Of a stretch of 64,000 nt of DNA, positions 19,272 through 27,116 are shown piece after piece (the first letter of the stretch is position 1; every line of letters starts with the position of its first letter). Origin of the DNA: Chitinophaga pinensis (GTDB lineage Bacteria; Bacteroidota; Bacteroidia; NS11-12g; UBA955). Under the pieces are notes generated by a model. It did not search any database, was not told the origin of the DNA, and was given only the letters and a program-made list of their open reading frames with translations. The position numbers and the translations under genes are program-made. The stretch is from NCBI GenBank assembly GCA_945888525.1, contig CAMDAF010000004.1, positions 53,483 through 117,482 of the forward strand, written 5' to 3'.

Positions 19272-20570
19272 TTACAAACTCCAATATTCCAATTCATTGA
19301 ATTTACCTCTGTAAATTCCTTTAAGATCCAGTATGAATGACTTGGTATTGCAGATAGACAAGACGTACTTTTCATCAAGGGCTTTATATTCTTTGTGGCT
19401 TACAGCAGCAATTATACCATCATAGCCAGAGCCAATTTTGTCGGCCAGATGAAAACCGTATTCTTCAAAAACTTCTTCTGAATCTGCACGAGGATCTACA
19501 ACTTCAACATCAACGCTGTAACTTTTTAATTCTTTTACAATGTCAATAATTTTAGAATTGCGAATATCTGCAACATCTTCTTTAAAGGTGGCGCCAAGAA
19601 TTAAGATTTTAGCACCCTTAATTTGTTTGTCGTTGCTGATTAATTTCTTGATGGCCACTTTTGCAATATGTGCACCCATCATGTCGTTGGTGAACCTTCC
19701 AGCTGCAATTACGCGCGGATGCAAGCCAAGTTCAGTTGCTTTGTAAGTTAAATAATAAGGGTCTACGCCAATGCAATGCCCGCCAACTAGCCCTGGACTA
19801 AATTTTAAGAAATTCCATTTGGTGCCTGCGGCTTCAATAACATCATAGGTATTGATGTTCATTTTATCAAAAATTAAGCTCAATTCATTCATCAATGAGA
19901 TGTTCAAATCGCGTTGCGTGTTTTCAATAATCTTTGCAGCCTCAGCAACTTTGATGGTTGGCGCTTTGTGGATACCAGCAGTTATAATTGAACCGTAAAG
20001 GGATGCAATTTCCTCCAAACTTTCAGCATCATTTCCAGAAACAATTTTTAATATTTTTGTGAGGGTGTTTACTTTATCCCCAGGATTAATTCTCTCAGGA
20101 GAGTAGCCCACTTTAAAATCGTTGTTGGCAAAACTCAAGCCGCTCTCTGCTTCCATAACAGGAATACAATCTTCCTCAGTGCAACCGGGATAAACAGTTG
20201 ATTCAAAAACAACATAGTCGCCTTTCTTCAAAACTTTACCTACTGTTTTGGAAGCGCCCACCAAAGGTTTTAAATCAGGATTCTTACGTTCATCTATTGG
20301 AGTAGGAACAGCAACAATATAAAAATTGCAATCTGCAATGTCATCAAGTTTATGAGAAAATGAAATGTCACAACCTTTAAATTCTTCCGCACTTACTTCT
20401 TTGCTAGGATCTTCATGCCTGTTGAGCATGTCAACTCTTTTTGGATTTATATCAAACCCCACCACCCTGTATTTTTTTGAAAATTCAAGTGCCAATGGCA
20501 GGCCCACATAGCCTAAGCCAATAATGGCTATTGTTTTCTCTTTCGCAACGATGTCATTAAATATGCCCAT
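19272..20570 (-). CDS. Nucleotide-sugar dehydrogenase (UDP-GalNAcA/ManNAcA type)
   Basis: NAD-dependent oxidation of a UDP-N-acetylhexosamine to its uronic acid, for surface polysaccharide synthesis. The 432-residue protein shows the Rossmann motif IGLGYVGLPLALEF (about 17-30), VAVPTPIDERKNPDL, ESTVYPGCTEE, GYSPERINPGDK, the central NELSLIFDKMNINTYDVIEAA segment, catalytic cysteine in PGLVGGHCIGVDPYYLTYKA, and the C-terminal domain starting KILILGATFKEDVADIRNSK. These match the WbpA/WbpO/TviB branch better than UDP-glucose 6-dehydrogenase. Exact substrate is uncertain. No other polysaccharide synthesis genes flank it. A good promoter lies 25 nt upstream. Confidence 0.9.
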   Translation of the reverse strand: MGIFNDIVAKEKTIAIIGLGYVGLPLALEFSKKYRVVGFDINPKRVDMLNRHEDPSKEVSAEEFKGCDISFSHKLDDIADCNFYIVAVPTPIDERKNPDLKPLVGASKTVGKVLKKGDYVVFESTVYPGCTEEDCIPVMEAESGLSFANNDFKVGYSPERINPGDKVNTLTKILKIVSGNDAESLEEIASLYGSIITAGIHKAPTIKVAEAAKIIENTQRDLNISLMNELSLIFDKMNINTYDVIEAAGTKWNFLKFSPGLVGGHCIGVDPYYLTYKATELGLHPRVIAAGRFTNDMMGAHIAKVAIKKLISNDKQIKGAKILILGATFKEDVADIRNSKIIDIVKELKSYSVDVEVVDPRADSEEVFEEYGFHLADKIGSGYDGIIAAVSHKEYKALDEKYVLSICNTKSFILDLKGIYRGKFNELEYWSL

Positions 20571-20594
20571 ACTTTTTTAGTTTTAATAAGGGAG

Positions 20595-20624
20595 CAAAAA
20601 TAGAATTAAATCACTGAAAAACAA
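20595..20624 (-). promoter_or_regulatory. Bacteroidota-type promoter of the nucleotide-sugar dehydrogenase gene
   Basis: Minus strand TTG (20624-20622, within TTTG), 19-nt spacer, TATTTTTG (20602-20595). Full match to the -33/-7 consensus. Confidence 0.65.
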
Positions 20625-20671
20625 ATCTCAGCAAGCATTGCTGTTTTACTTATTGAAAATAAGGTATAAAA

Positions 20672-21244
20672 TTATTGAATTGACTTTGTTTTCCAGGTTT
20701 GACTGGCTTTATCATAGAACACGCCATTGCCTGGAAATTCGATCCATTCATCCTTGCTTTTTTCAGGTGTGTAATCGTCTAGTGACCTGTTTGCAATTGC
20801 CTTTTCGAAAAGAACAAGTGCTTTTTCTTTCAACTCATCTTCCTTCATTTTCCATGTCCAAAATATTTCTTCATAAGAAGATGAATCAATGCGACCGTTT
20901 TCCAATCGTTTGAACCGGCCACATATTGCAATAAATTTATCGCGCTTAATACTCGACTCATCACGCTTAAGCAAAAAATAAGAAAAGCCGTTATCGGCTT
21001 CAGCATAATGCATCCATTGGTAATTGCGTTCTTGCTTTTGAAGGTCGTAATAAAACTTATATTTAGGAGAGAATTTTAATGCCTTGGGAATTGTGTCATG
21101 GTCTTTTGCGAAATGAGGAATAATTGTATCTAACAAACCTTCATAATTGATTTTATAATCGGATAAATCCGTTTTTGATTTTGATGAATTACAAGCAAAA
21201 AACAAGAAAACCAAGCACGTAAAAATTACATTTTTATTGTTCAT
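20672..21244 (-). CDS. Hypothetical lipoprotein
   Basis: A 190-residue protein starting MNNKNVIFTCLVFLFFAC, a lipoprotein signal with the cysteine at residue 18. The mature part is soluble, rich in Lys/Asp and aromatic residues (FSPKYKFYYDLQKQERNYQWMHYAEADNGFSYFLLKRDESS), suggesting a compact beta-rich periplasmic domain. I do not recognise a family. ATG 21244 is used rather than 21289 because only it gives the lipobox in place and it lies 11 nt after a -7 box. Confidence 0.65.
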   Translation of the reverse strand: MNNKNVIFTCLVFLFFACNSSKSKTDLSDYKINYEGLLDTIIPHFAKDHDTIPKALKFSPKYKFYYDLQKQERNYQWMHYAEADNGFSYFLLKRDESSIKRDKFIAICGRFKRLENGRIDSSSYEEIFWTWKMKEDELKEKALVLFEKAIANRSLDDYTPEKSKDEWIEFPGNGVFYDKASQTWKTKSIQ

Positions 21245-21255
21245 AAATTTAAAAA

Positions 21256-21263
21256 CAAAAGTA
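21256..21263 (-). promoter_or_regulatory. -7 box of the 20672-21244 lipoprotein gene
   Basis: Minus strand TACTTTTG (TAnnTTTG), 11 nt before the ATG at 21244. No TTG at exact -33 spacing. Confidence 0.4.
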
Positions 21264-21574
21264 AAGCAAGGAAAAAAAGCTAGCATCAATTAAAGATTGT
21301 TTAAATGTTACCAAATGCTTAACGATGGGCCAAATTCCAGTGTTCTTATAGGCATTCATTTTGTTTACTTTTTAATCTATTAATGTCTTTTTGTTTAAAT
21401 AAGGAAAACAAATAAACGTGCTCAATAACCTGTATTACAATTATTTATACTTTATTATTGCATATTTTATTGTTTAAAAATTATTTAATAGTTGTATTTT
21501 TTGTTTAACATTATGCACAACTCGTAATTAAAAAATATTTAACATTTAACTACACAATAAACACAATTACTTAA
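21264..21574. other. Gene-free AT-rich divergent intergenic region
   Basis: About 310 bases between the divergent lipoprotein and deacetylase genes. Strongly AT-rich with many TTTAA/ATTTA runs. I see no RNA gene, repeat or hairpin in it; only the flanking promoter boxes. Confidence 0.5.
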
Positions 21575-21604
21575 TTGCCTATGTGGTCTTAAGGCCTATA
21601 TTTG
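21575..21604 (+). promoter_or_regulatory. Bacteroidota-type promoter of the deacetylase gene
   Basis: TTG (21575-21577), 19-nt spacer, TATATTTG (21597-21604). The box ends 4 nt before the ATG at 21609, so the mRNA is probably leaderless. Confidence 0.7.
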
Positions 21605-21608
21605 TGCT

Positions 21609-22223
21609 ATGCTTTGGTATCAATCTATACCCACTTGGTTTCAGAAATTTTTTCCAAATTTGATTTGGCAAATTCCTGACCCAAATGAAAAGGTTGTATA
21701 CCTAACTTTTGATGATGGACCACATCCCGAAATTAGCATTTGGGTGGCCAATGAATTGGAAAAAAGAAATCTAAAAGCTACCTTTTTTTGTGTAGGAAAT
21801 AACGCACAAAAATTCCCTGACACACAGGCTGAAATTGTAAAAAGAGGCCATCGGGTAGGAAACCATACAATGCGCCATTTAAAAGGCTGGCAAACTCAAG
21901 ATGAATTGTACATCGAAGATGTTAAAGAATGCAGTCAATATGTTCAGAGCAATTTATTTAGACCACCATATGGAAGAATAAAAACAAAACAGGTGCGCAA
22001 ACTAAAAGACAATTTTAAAATCGTCATGTGGAGCCTCTTGTCTTGCGATTTTGAAAAAAACTTGAATTGTCATGCAGCCTTAAAAGGCTTGAAAAAAAAG
22101 ACAAAAAACGGTTCAATTGTGGTGTTTCATGATTCGACTAAAGCGGAAAAAAACCTAAAAAAAATGCTCCCTGAATATTTAGATTACCTCACCCAAAACG
22201 GTTTCTCATGCAAAACATTATAA
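21609..22223 (+). CDS. NodB-type polysaccharide deacetylase
   Basis: Carbohydrate esterase family 4 fold, removing N- or O-acetyl groups from a polysaccharide or peptidoglycan. The 204-residue protein has all canonical motifs: TFDDGPHP (motif 1, catalytic base and metal Asp), NHTMRH (motif 2, metal His pair), RPPYGRIKTKQ (motif 3), MWSLLSCDF (motif 4) and VVFHDS (motif 5). It lacks an obvious signal peptide; the N-terminus MLWYQSIPTWFQKFFPN is aromatic and may be membrane-associated. Its 3' end overlaps the glycosyltransferase start by 16 nt, pointing to coupled expression and a shared glycan pathway. Confidence 0.92.
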   Translation: MLWYQSIPTWFQKFFPNLIWQIPDPNEKVVYLTFDDGPHPEISIWVANELEKRNLKATFFCVGNNAQKFPDTQAEIVKRGHRVGNHTMRHLKGWQTQDELYIEDVKECSQYVQSNLFRPPYGRIKTKQVRKLKDNFKIVMWSLLSCDFEKNLNCHAALKGLKKKTKNGSIVVFHDSTKAEKNLKKMLPEYLDYLTQNGFSCKTL

Positions 22224-23329
22224 GTTTCTTATTTTATTTAAGCCTAATTCTTTGCCTAGTTTATATTGGCATTTTATTCATTTACAGTTTTTTGCTTCAG
22301 AAAATCAAATCTGGACCAAACATTATTCCAGCCAAACTGCCAAGTGTATCTGTTTTGGTCGCCGCAAGAAATGAAGACCAAAACATAATTGATTGCCTAC
22401 AGGCCTTAAACAATATGCAATACACTGAAGGGCAAATTGAAATTTTGATTGGGAATGACCAAAGTACCGACTGCACCCAAATGCAAGTGGAAGACTTTAT
22501 CAAAGACAAGCCCAAGTTTAAACTCTTTAATCTTACAGGTAAAGAATTCCCTCAAACAAAAGGGAAAGCAAGGGTATTAGCTTTTCTTGCATCTCAGGCC
22601 AAAGGTGATTACTTTTTAATTACAGATGCCGATATTAGTGTTCCTGAACATTGGGCAGAAAACATGGTCGGAATGATGCTCAATAATGGGGCAGATATGT
22701 GCGGGGGCACCACCAATATAACCGCTGAAAAAATGCTTGAAAAATTCCAACAAGTTGATTGGTTGTATTTTATGGGCATCATCCATTCTTTTGCTGCAAT
22801 GGGCAAGCCGCTAACCATTGTAGGCAACAACATGGGTTTATCTAAAAAAGCTTACGAGGCGACAGGAGGTTATGAACAAATACCATTTAGCATTACTGAA
22901 GATTACGCCTTGTTTGATGCGGTAAGAAAATTGGGCTTTAAAGTTGTACAGAATTTCAAATATGAAACCATGGTATATTCGAAGCCACTGGGTTCAATCA
23001 ATGCCATTTTAAAACAAAGAAAGCGTTGGCTAACCGGAGGTTGGGACTTGCCATTATATTACCACATTGTGATTTTTATTTTTGGTGCTTGGTATTTCGC
23101 CTTGCCAGTCTTATTGTTTTACAATTGGAAATTGGCTTTGTTATTACTCTTAAGTAAAGAATTCTTGCAATTATTTCAATTTTTGAAAATCAACAAGCAT
23201 CTTGGCATAAAAACCGAACATCCTTTGGCTGTATTTCTTTACGATGTCTATTTATTTGTTTTGATTCCAATTACTGCCATTTACTTCTTAATGCCGTCCA
23301 AAAATGTTTGGAAAGGAAGGAAGTACTAA
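22208..23329 (+). CDS. Family 2 glycosyltransferase, membrane-bound
   Basis: Inverting GT-A glycosyltransferase, probably building a surface or cell-wall glycan or glycolipid. The 373-residue product has an N-terminal helix (about 4-27), the GT2 core with VLVAARNEDQNI, IGNDQSTDCT, the DAD metal motif (LITDADISVP), GNNMGLSKKAYEATGGY, the ED catalytic motif (FSITEDYALF) and KQRKRWLTGG, then three C-terminal helices. The layout resembles processive-type transferases (QRKRW is a Q/RxxRW variant), but the product is unknown. Translationally overlapping with the deacetylase gene upstream. Confidence 0.9.
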   Translation: MQNIISFLFYLSLILCLVYIGILFIYSFLLQKIKSGPNIIPAKLPSVSVLVAARNEDQNIIDCLQALNNMQYTEGQIEILIGNDQSTDCTQMQVEDFIKDKPKFKLFNLTGKEFPQTKGKARVLAFLASQAKGDYFLITDADISVPEHWAENMVGMMLNNGADMCGGTTNITAEKMLEKFQQVDWLYFMGIIHSFAAMGKPLTIVGNNMGLSKKAYEATGGYEQIPFSITEDYALFDAVRKLGFKVVQNFKYETMVYSKPLGSINAILKQRKRWLTGGWDLPLYYHIVIFIFGAWYFALPVLLFYNWKLALLLLLSKEFLQLFQFLKINKHLGIKTEHPLAVFLYDVYLFVLIPITAIYFLMPSKNVWKGRKY

Positions 23330-23395
23330 TGCAAAAGCAGTGAACTGGAATTTTAAGGCGTAAAAACTCGAAAAGAATTCCCTTAAATTCGCAGC

Positions 23396-24613
23396 ATGCA
23401 ATTGAGTCGGTTCATTGCGCTTAGGTTGGCCCTAGGCAAATACAAGTCATTTGCCTCTTTGATCATCAAATTGGCTTGGTTTGGCGTAGGCCTTAGTGTT
23501 GCTGTTATGCTTATATCCATTGCAATTGTGGTTGGATATAAAAATCAGATCAGCGAAAAAGTAATTGGTTTTGGTGGTGATATAGAAGTACACTCCACCG
23601 GCACGACTGGAAGCTTTGATTACATTCAGTTTTCAGACTCATTGCCAATTTTTCAAAAAATAAAAAACAATCCGAATGTCAGTTCAGTGAGTCCAGTGAT
23701 GTCAAGACCAGGCATTCTCAAATCCAATGAAGAACTCGAAGGCATTGTATTTAAAGGCGTAGATGGTCAATACAATCTTGAATTTTTAAAACGGAATTTA
23801 ACCAGAGGGCAACTCCCTGGCTTTGGGGACAGCTCACGAAAAAGAGAAATCATGATTTCAAAGGCTCTTGGCAAAAAAATGAAACTAGACACAGGCGATT
23901 TGGTGCGTATCTATTTTATCAATGAACCTGTTCGTGTTATTCCTTGCACAATTACGGGAATTTATGAAACAGGCTTAGAAGAAAATGATTTGTTGTTTGT
24001 CGTTGGAAGCTTGCGCGAAATGCAAAGAATCTTCGCCAACAAACAAAAACAAATTACCCATTATGAAGTTCAAACGAAAGACTTCAAGCAACTTGCGGCT
24101 AACACCAAGCAACTCAACAAATCATTGCCTCAAGAACTGAATGCTGAAAGTTTGATACAATTAAATCCTCAAATATTTGATTGGCTTGGCTACCTCGACC
24201 AAAACATTGTAATTATCTTAACCCTTATGGTTGTTGTTGCAAGCATCAATATGATTACCGCATTGCTTATTCTTATTATAGAACGCACCAATATGATTGG
24301 GATATTAAAGGCTTTGGGAACCAGAAACAGCGAGATCAAGCGCATTTTCCTCAACCATGCGCTCTACATATTAGTATTGGGTTTGGCCTTCGGAAACCTT
24401 GTGGGCCTGGGGCTTGCTTGGCTGCAATCAGAATACAAAATAATTACCTTGGCTCAAGAGACGTATTATTTGGCCTTTGTGCCAATTGAAATTAATGCGT
24501 GGATGGTATTGGCTGTTAACATAGGCACTATTGTCATCTGCATGCTGACCTTGCTCTTACCGGTTCGTTTAATCAGTAAAATAGAGCCCGTAAAGGCCAT
24601 TAAATTTAATTAA
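23396..24613 (+). CDS. LolC/LolE-like ABC transporter permease
   Basis: Inner-membrane permease of the type VII ABC superfamily, similar to the lipoprotein-releasing permeases LolC/LolE. The 405-residue protein starts with the family pattern FIALRLALGKYKSFASLIIKLAWFGVGLSVAVMLISIAIV, has a large periplasmic domain (about 50-265) including GIVFKGVDGQYN and the R-G-x-P-type segment LTRGQLPGF, and ends with three helices bearing NMITALLILIIERTNMIGILKALG. No LolD-type ATPase is adjacent. A TAAATTCG box (23384-23391) ends 4 nt before the ATG, so it probably has its own promoter. Confidence 0.88.
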   Translation: MQLSRFIALRLALGKYKSFASLIIKLAWFGVGLSVAVMLISIAIVVGYKNQISEKVIGFGGDIEVHSTGTTGSFDYIQFSDSLPIFQKIKNNPNVSSVSPVMSRPGILKSNEELEGIVFKGVDGQYNLEFLKRNLTRGQLPGFGDSSRKREIMISKALGKKMKLDTGDLVRIYFINEPVRVIPCTITGIYETGLEENDLLFVVGSLREMQRIFANKQKQITHYEVQTKDFKQLAANTKQLNKSLPQELNAESLIQLNPQIFDWLGYLDQNIVIILTLMVVVASINMITALLILIIERTNMIGILKALGTRNSEIKRIFLNHALYILVLGLAFGNLVGLGLAWLQSEYKIITLAQETYYLAFVPIEINAWMVLAVNIGTIVICMLTLLLPVRLISKIEPVKAIKFN

Positions 24614-24654
24614 TTTTTTTACCAATAGGTGGATAAAACCGCTCAGCTTTTCAT

Positions 24655-24662
24655 TAAATTTG
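24655..24662 (+). promoter_or_regulatory. -7 box of the TrpF-like gene
   Basis: TAAATTTG, 7 nt before the TTG start at 24670. No TTG at the expected -33 spacing. Confidence 0.4.
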
Positions 24663-24669
24663 CAAGACT

Positions 24670-25224
24670 TTGAATTACTCATTTGTACTTAAATTTTCAG
24701 CCATTCGCAACCTCAGCGATGCGCGTTATGCGGCTGGTTTTTGGGCGGATTTTATTGGCTTTAATTTCAACCCCGAACACCCTGCCTACATAGATCCTGC
24801 GAAAGCAAAAGAAATATCTGGATGGATTAATGGCCCCATGGTTGTTGGTGAATTCGGTCATCAGCCGGTAGAATGGATAAACGATTTTATTGCAGCAATA
24901 CCGCTGCAAGCCATACAAATTCCAAGTGATTACCCATTTCCTGAAATTTTCAATACACCAAACTTGAAATTTATTATTGAAGTTTCAGACATCAACAAAA
25001 AAGACCACATTGAAAAAGCGGATATGCTTATTTGTTCTGACCCAGTAATTTACCATGCTTTAAAAATTAGCACAGACCATCCTGTTATTTATGAAAACAT
25101 CCAAGTAAACACCGACGCGTCTGTCTTAGATGGCGTTGCGTTTGTAGGTGGAACTGAGGACAAGCCAGGAACCAGAAACCAAAGTGAGTGGACCGATTTC
25201 CTAGATAAATGGGCCATCGAATAA
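24670..25224 (+). CDS. Degenerate TrpF-like beta/alpha-barrel protein
   Basis: A 184-residue protein that resembles phosphoribosylanthranilate isomerase at its N-terminus: LKFSAIRNLSDARYAAGFWADFIGFNF, then HPAYIDPAKAKEI, corresponds to the TrpF pattern VKICGIT..eDA..a...GAD..GF.F..kSpRyi. The catalytic cysteine of KICGI is serine here (S10), and the C-terminal phosphate-binding and catalytic-aspartate segments are not recognisable; VGGTEDKPGTRNQSEW replaces them. No trp genes are nearby. It is best read as a TrpF-fold paralogue that has lost isomerase activity, function unknown. The start is TTG at 24670, chosen because it precedes the conserved LKFSAI and follows a -7 box. Confidence 0.6.
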   Translation: MNYSFVLKFSAIRNLSDARYAAGFWADFIGFNFNPEHPAYIDPAKAKEISGWINGPMVVGEFGHQPVEWINDFIAAIPLQAIQIPSDYPFPEIFNTPNLKFIIEVSDINKKDHIEKADMLICSDPVIYHALKISTDHPVIYENIQVNTDASVLDGVAFVGGTEDKPGTRNQSEWTDFLDKWAIE

Positions 25225-25228
25225 GCCC

Positions 25229-25873
25229 TTAGACAAAACAGAACTTCAGGTATTTGATTTTAATGCCTTTCTCACGCCACATGTTCTCGTAGTAGGTCTT
25301 GATTTTTAATTCTTCTTGAAGGTCTTCTTTCTCATCGATATCAAACAACAATTCTTTTACCTGCGCATTCACTGGCTCTAGCGTTTTTAAAGTATATGCA
25401 AAAAGCAAATCGCTGTCGGTTTTTAAATTGACGTTTTTGTGGGTGCCTAACAATTGAAAATAGCGGGCAATAAAATTCGGACTCGTCAACCTTTGTTTTT
25501 CTCTTGGTTTTTGGGGTTGAGGATCAGGGAATGTAATCCATATTTCATCCACTTCACCCACTTCAAAATAATCGAGAATAAAATCAATTTGTATGCGGAT
25601 AAACGCCACATTGTTCAGGTTGTCTTCAATGGCATATTTGGCACCTTGCCACATACGAGAAGCCTTCACATCGACACCCACAAAATTTCTATCTGGGAAC
25701 AAACGCGCCAAACCAACGGTGTACTCACCTCTACCGCAAGCCAATTCGAGCGTAATTGGATTGTTGTTTTTAAATACCTCTGAATGCCATTTGCCTTTCA
25801 GCTGATTGCGTGCATCAAAGGTATTGTCGAAGGTATTGTACTGGTCGAACTTTTTGAGTTTATTTTTTCCCAT
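25229..25873 (-). CDS. trmB: tRNA (guanine-N7-)-methyltransferase TrmB
   Basis: SAM-dependent methylation of G46 in tRNA variable loops. The 214-residue protein has the SAM motif LELACGRGEYTVGLARLFPDRNFVGVDVKASRMW, the family motif ITFPDPQPQKPREKQRLTSPNF (TFPDPWPKKRH..RR in other bacteria) and NLKTDSDLLFAYTL. ATG 25873 (MGKNKLKKF) is preferred to 25897, since it lies 10 nt after a TACCTTTG box that overlaps the upstream start. Its stop is 4 nt from the convergent TrpF-like gene. Confidence 0.93.
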   Translation of the reverse strand: MGKNKLKKFDQYNTFDNTFDARNQLKGKWHSEVFKNNNPITLELACGRGEYTVGLARLFPDRNFVGVDVKASRMWQGAKYAIEDNLNNVAFIRIQIDFILDYFEVGEVDEIWITFPDPQPQKPREKQRLTSPNFIARYFQLLGTHKNVNLKTDSDLLFAYTLKTLEPVNAQVKELLFDIDEKEDLQEELKIKTYYENMWREKGIKIKYLKFCFV

Positions 25874-25883
25874 AAAAAGGTTG

Positions 25884-25891
25884 CAAAGGTA
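25884..25891 (-). promoter_or_regulatory. -7 box of trmB
   Basis: Minus strand TACCTTTG, 10 nt before the ATG at 25873. Confidence 0.45.
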
Positions 25892-25948
25892 GGTCATAGA
25901 TGGTCTTTATAAAAGAAAAAGCCTGCAGATTAATCGCAAATATTGTTT

Positions 25949-25978
25949 TTGCATTTACAGAGACAATGGTTATTTTTG
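25949..25978 (+). promoter_or_regulatory. Bacteroidota-type promoter of pdhB
   Basis: TTG (25949-25951), 19-nt spacer, TATTTTTG (25971-25978); 20 nt before the ATG at 25999. Full consensus match. Confidence 0.65.
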
Positions 25979-25998
25979 CGAATCTTAAAAACGTACAC

Positions 25999-26979
25999 AT
26001 GAGAGAAATTCAATTTCGCGAAGCCCTTAGAGAAGCCATGAACGAAGAAATGCGTCGCAACGACCGTGTTTTTTTAATGGGAGAAGAAGTGGCTGAATAT
26101 AACGGCGCTTATAAAGTAAGTCAAGGGATGCTGGCTGAGTTCGGCGCAAAACGTGTTATAGACACCCCGATTGCAGAACTAGGTTTTGCCGGCATTGCAG
26201 TTGGTGCAGCAGCAAACGGATTGATTCCTATTGTTGAGTTTATGACCTTCAACTTTTCGTTGGTAGCGATTGACCAAGTAATTAACAGTGCTGCAAAAAT
26301 GAACAGCATGTCAGCGGGCCAATACAAATGCCATATGGTTTTTAGAGGACCCACAGGCAGCGCTGGGCAACTGGGCGCACAACACTCACAAAACTTTGAA
26401 AATTGGTATGCCAACACACCCGGTTTAAAAGTGGTTGTTCCTTCTAACCCTTATGATGCAAAAGGTTTGTTGAAAGCGTCTATTCGCGATGGCAACCCAG
26501 TAATCTTCATGGAAAGTGAGCAAATGTATGGTTTGAAAGGTGAAGTACCAGAAGAAGAATACATTTTAGAATTAGGCAAAGCGCATATTGTGCAAGAAGG
26601 GAAAGATGTTACCATCGTTTCTTTTGGCAAAATGATGCTAAGGGTATACGAAGCAGTTAAAGCTTTAGAAGCAGAAGGTATGAGTGTAGAGGTTATCGAT
26701 TTAAGAACGGTTAGACCGCTAGACCACGAGACCATTGTTAATTCAGTTAAGAAAACCAACCGTTTGGTTATTGTTGAAGAGGCATGGCCACTGGCTTCAA
26801 TCAGTTCAGAAATTACTTACCAAGTTCAAAAGCATGCATTTGATTATTTAGATGCACCTATAAGACGTATATGCAGCCAAGACGTTCCATTGCCTTATGC
26901 ATCTACTTTGGTGGATGTGTATTTGCCAAGTGTTGCTAAAATTGTTGAAGCAGCGCAATCTGTAGCTTACAAAAAGTAA
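25999..26979 (+). CDS. pdhB: Pyruvate dehydrogenase E1 component, beta subunit
   Basis: Beta subunit of the thiamine-diphosphate-dependent E1 of a 2-oxoacid dehydrogenase complex, most likely pyruvate dehydrogenase. The 326-residue product has the hallmark segments FREALREAMNEEMRRNDRVFLMGEEVAEYNGAYKVSQGM, DTPIAELGFAGIAVGAA, VEFMTFNFSLVAIDQVINSAAK, GPTGSAGQLGAQHSQ and the C-terminal domain VEVIDLRTVRPLD. The frame opens at 25900, but that start would lie upstream of the promoter, so ATG 25999 is used. The alpha subunit and E2/E3 are not adjacent. A strong terminator follows, so the gene is monocistronic. Confidence 0.93.
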   Translation: MREIQFREALREAMNEEMRRNDRVFLMGEEVAEYNGAYKVSQGMLAEFGAKRVIDTPIAELGFAGIAVGAAANGLIPIVEFMTFNFSLVAIDQVINSAAKMNSMSAGQYKCHMVFRGPTGSAGQLGAQHSQNFENWYANTPGLKVVVPSNPYDAKGLLKASIRDGNPVIFMESEQMYGLKGEVPEEEYILELGKAHIVQEGKDVTIVSFGKMMLRVYEAVKALEAEGMSVEVIDLRTVRPLDHETIVNSVKKTNRLVIVEEAWPLASISSEITYQVQKHAFDYLDAPIRRICSQDVPLPYASTLVDVYLPSVAKIVEAAQSVAYKK

Positions 26980-26999
26980 AAAAAATACACTAAAAAAAA

Positions 27000-27031
27000 G
27001 CCTGATTAAGAGAATTAATCAGGCTTTTTTT
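27000..27031 (+). terminator. Intrinsic terminator after pdhB
   Basis: Perfect 10-bp stem GCCTGATTAA/TTAATCAGGC with a GAGAA loop, followed by seven T; 20 nt after the pdhB stop. An A run on the left could serve the opposite direction too. Confidence 0.9.
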
Positions 27032-27071
27032 ATTTGCAACCTATAAAGTCTATGATTCTGAGGCTAATCAA

Positions 27072-27102
27072 TTGTTCTGAAAGGAAAAAACATGTAGGTT
27101 TG
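27072..27102 (+). promoter_or_regulatory. Promoter of pepT
   Basis: TTG (27072-27074), 20-nt spacer, TAGGTTTG (27095-27102); 14 nt before the ATG. Confidence 0.6.
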
Positions 27103-27116
27103 CAGTCACATTCATT

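Noticed and set aside
25900..25998. A 33-codon N-terminal extension of pdhB
   Set aside because: It would begin upstream of a full-consensus promoter and does not match the family; ATG 25999 is the natural start.
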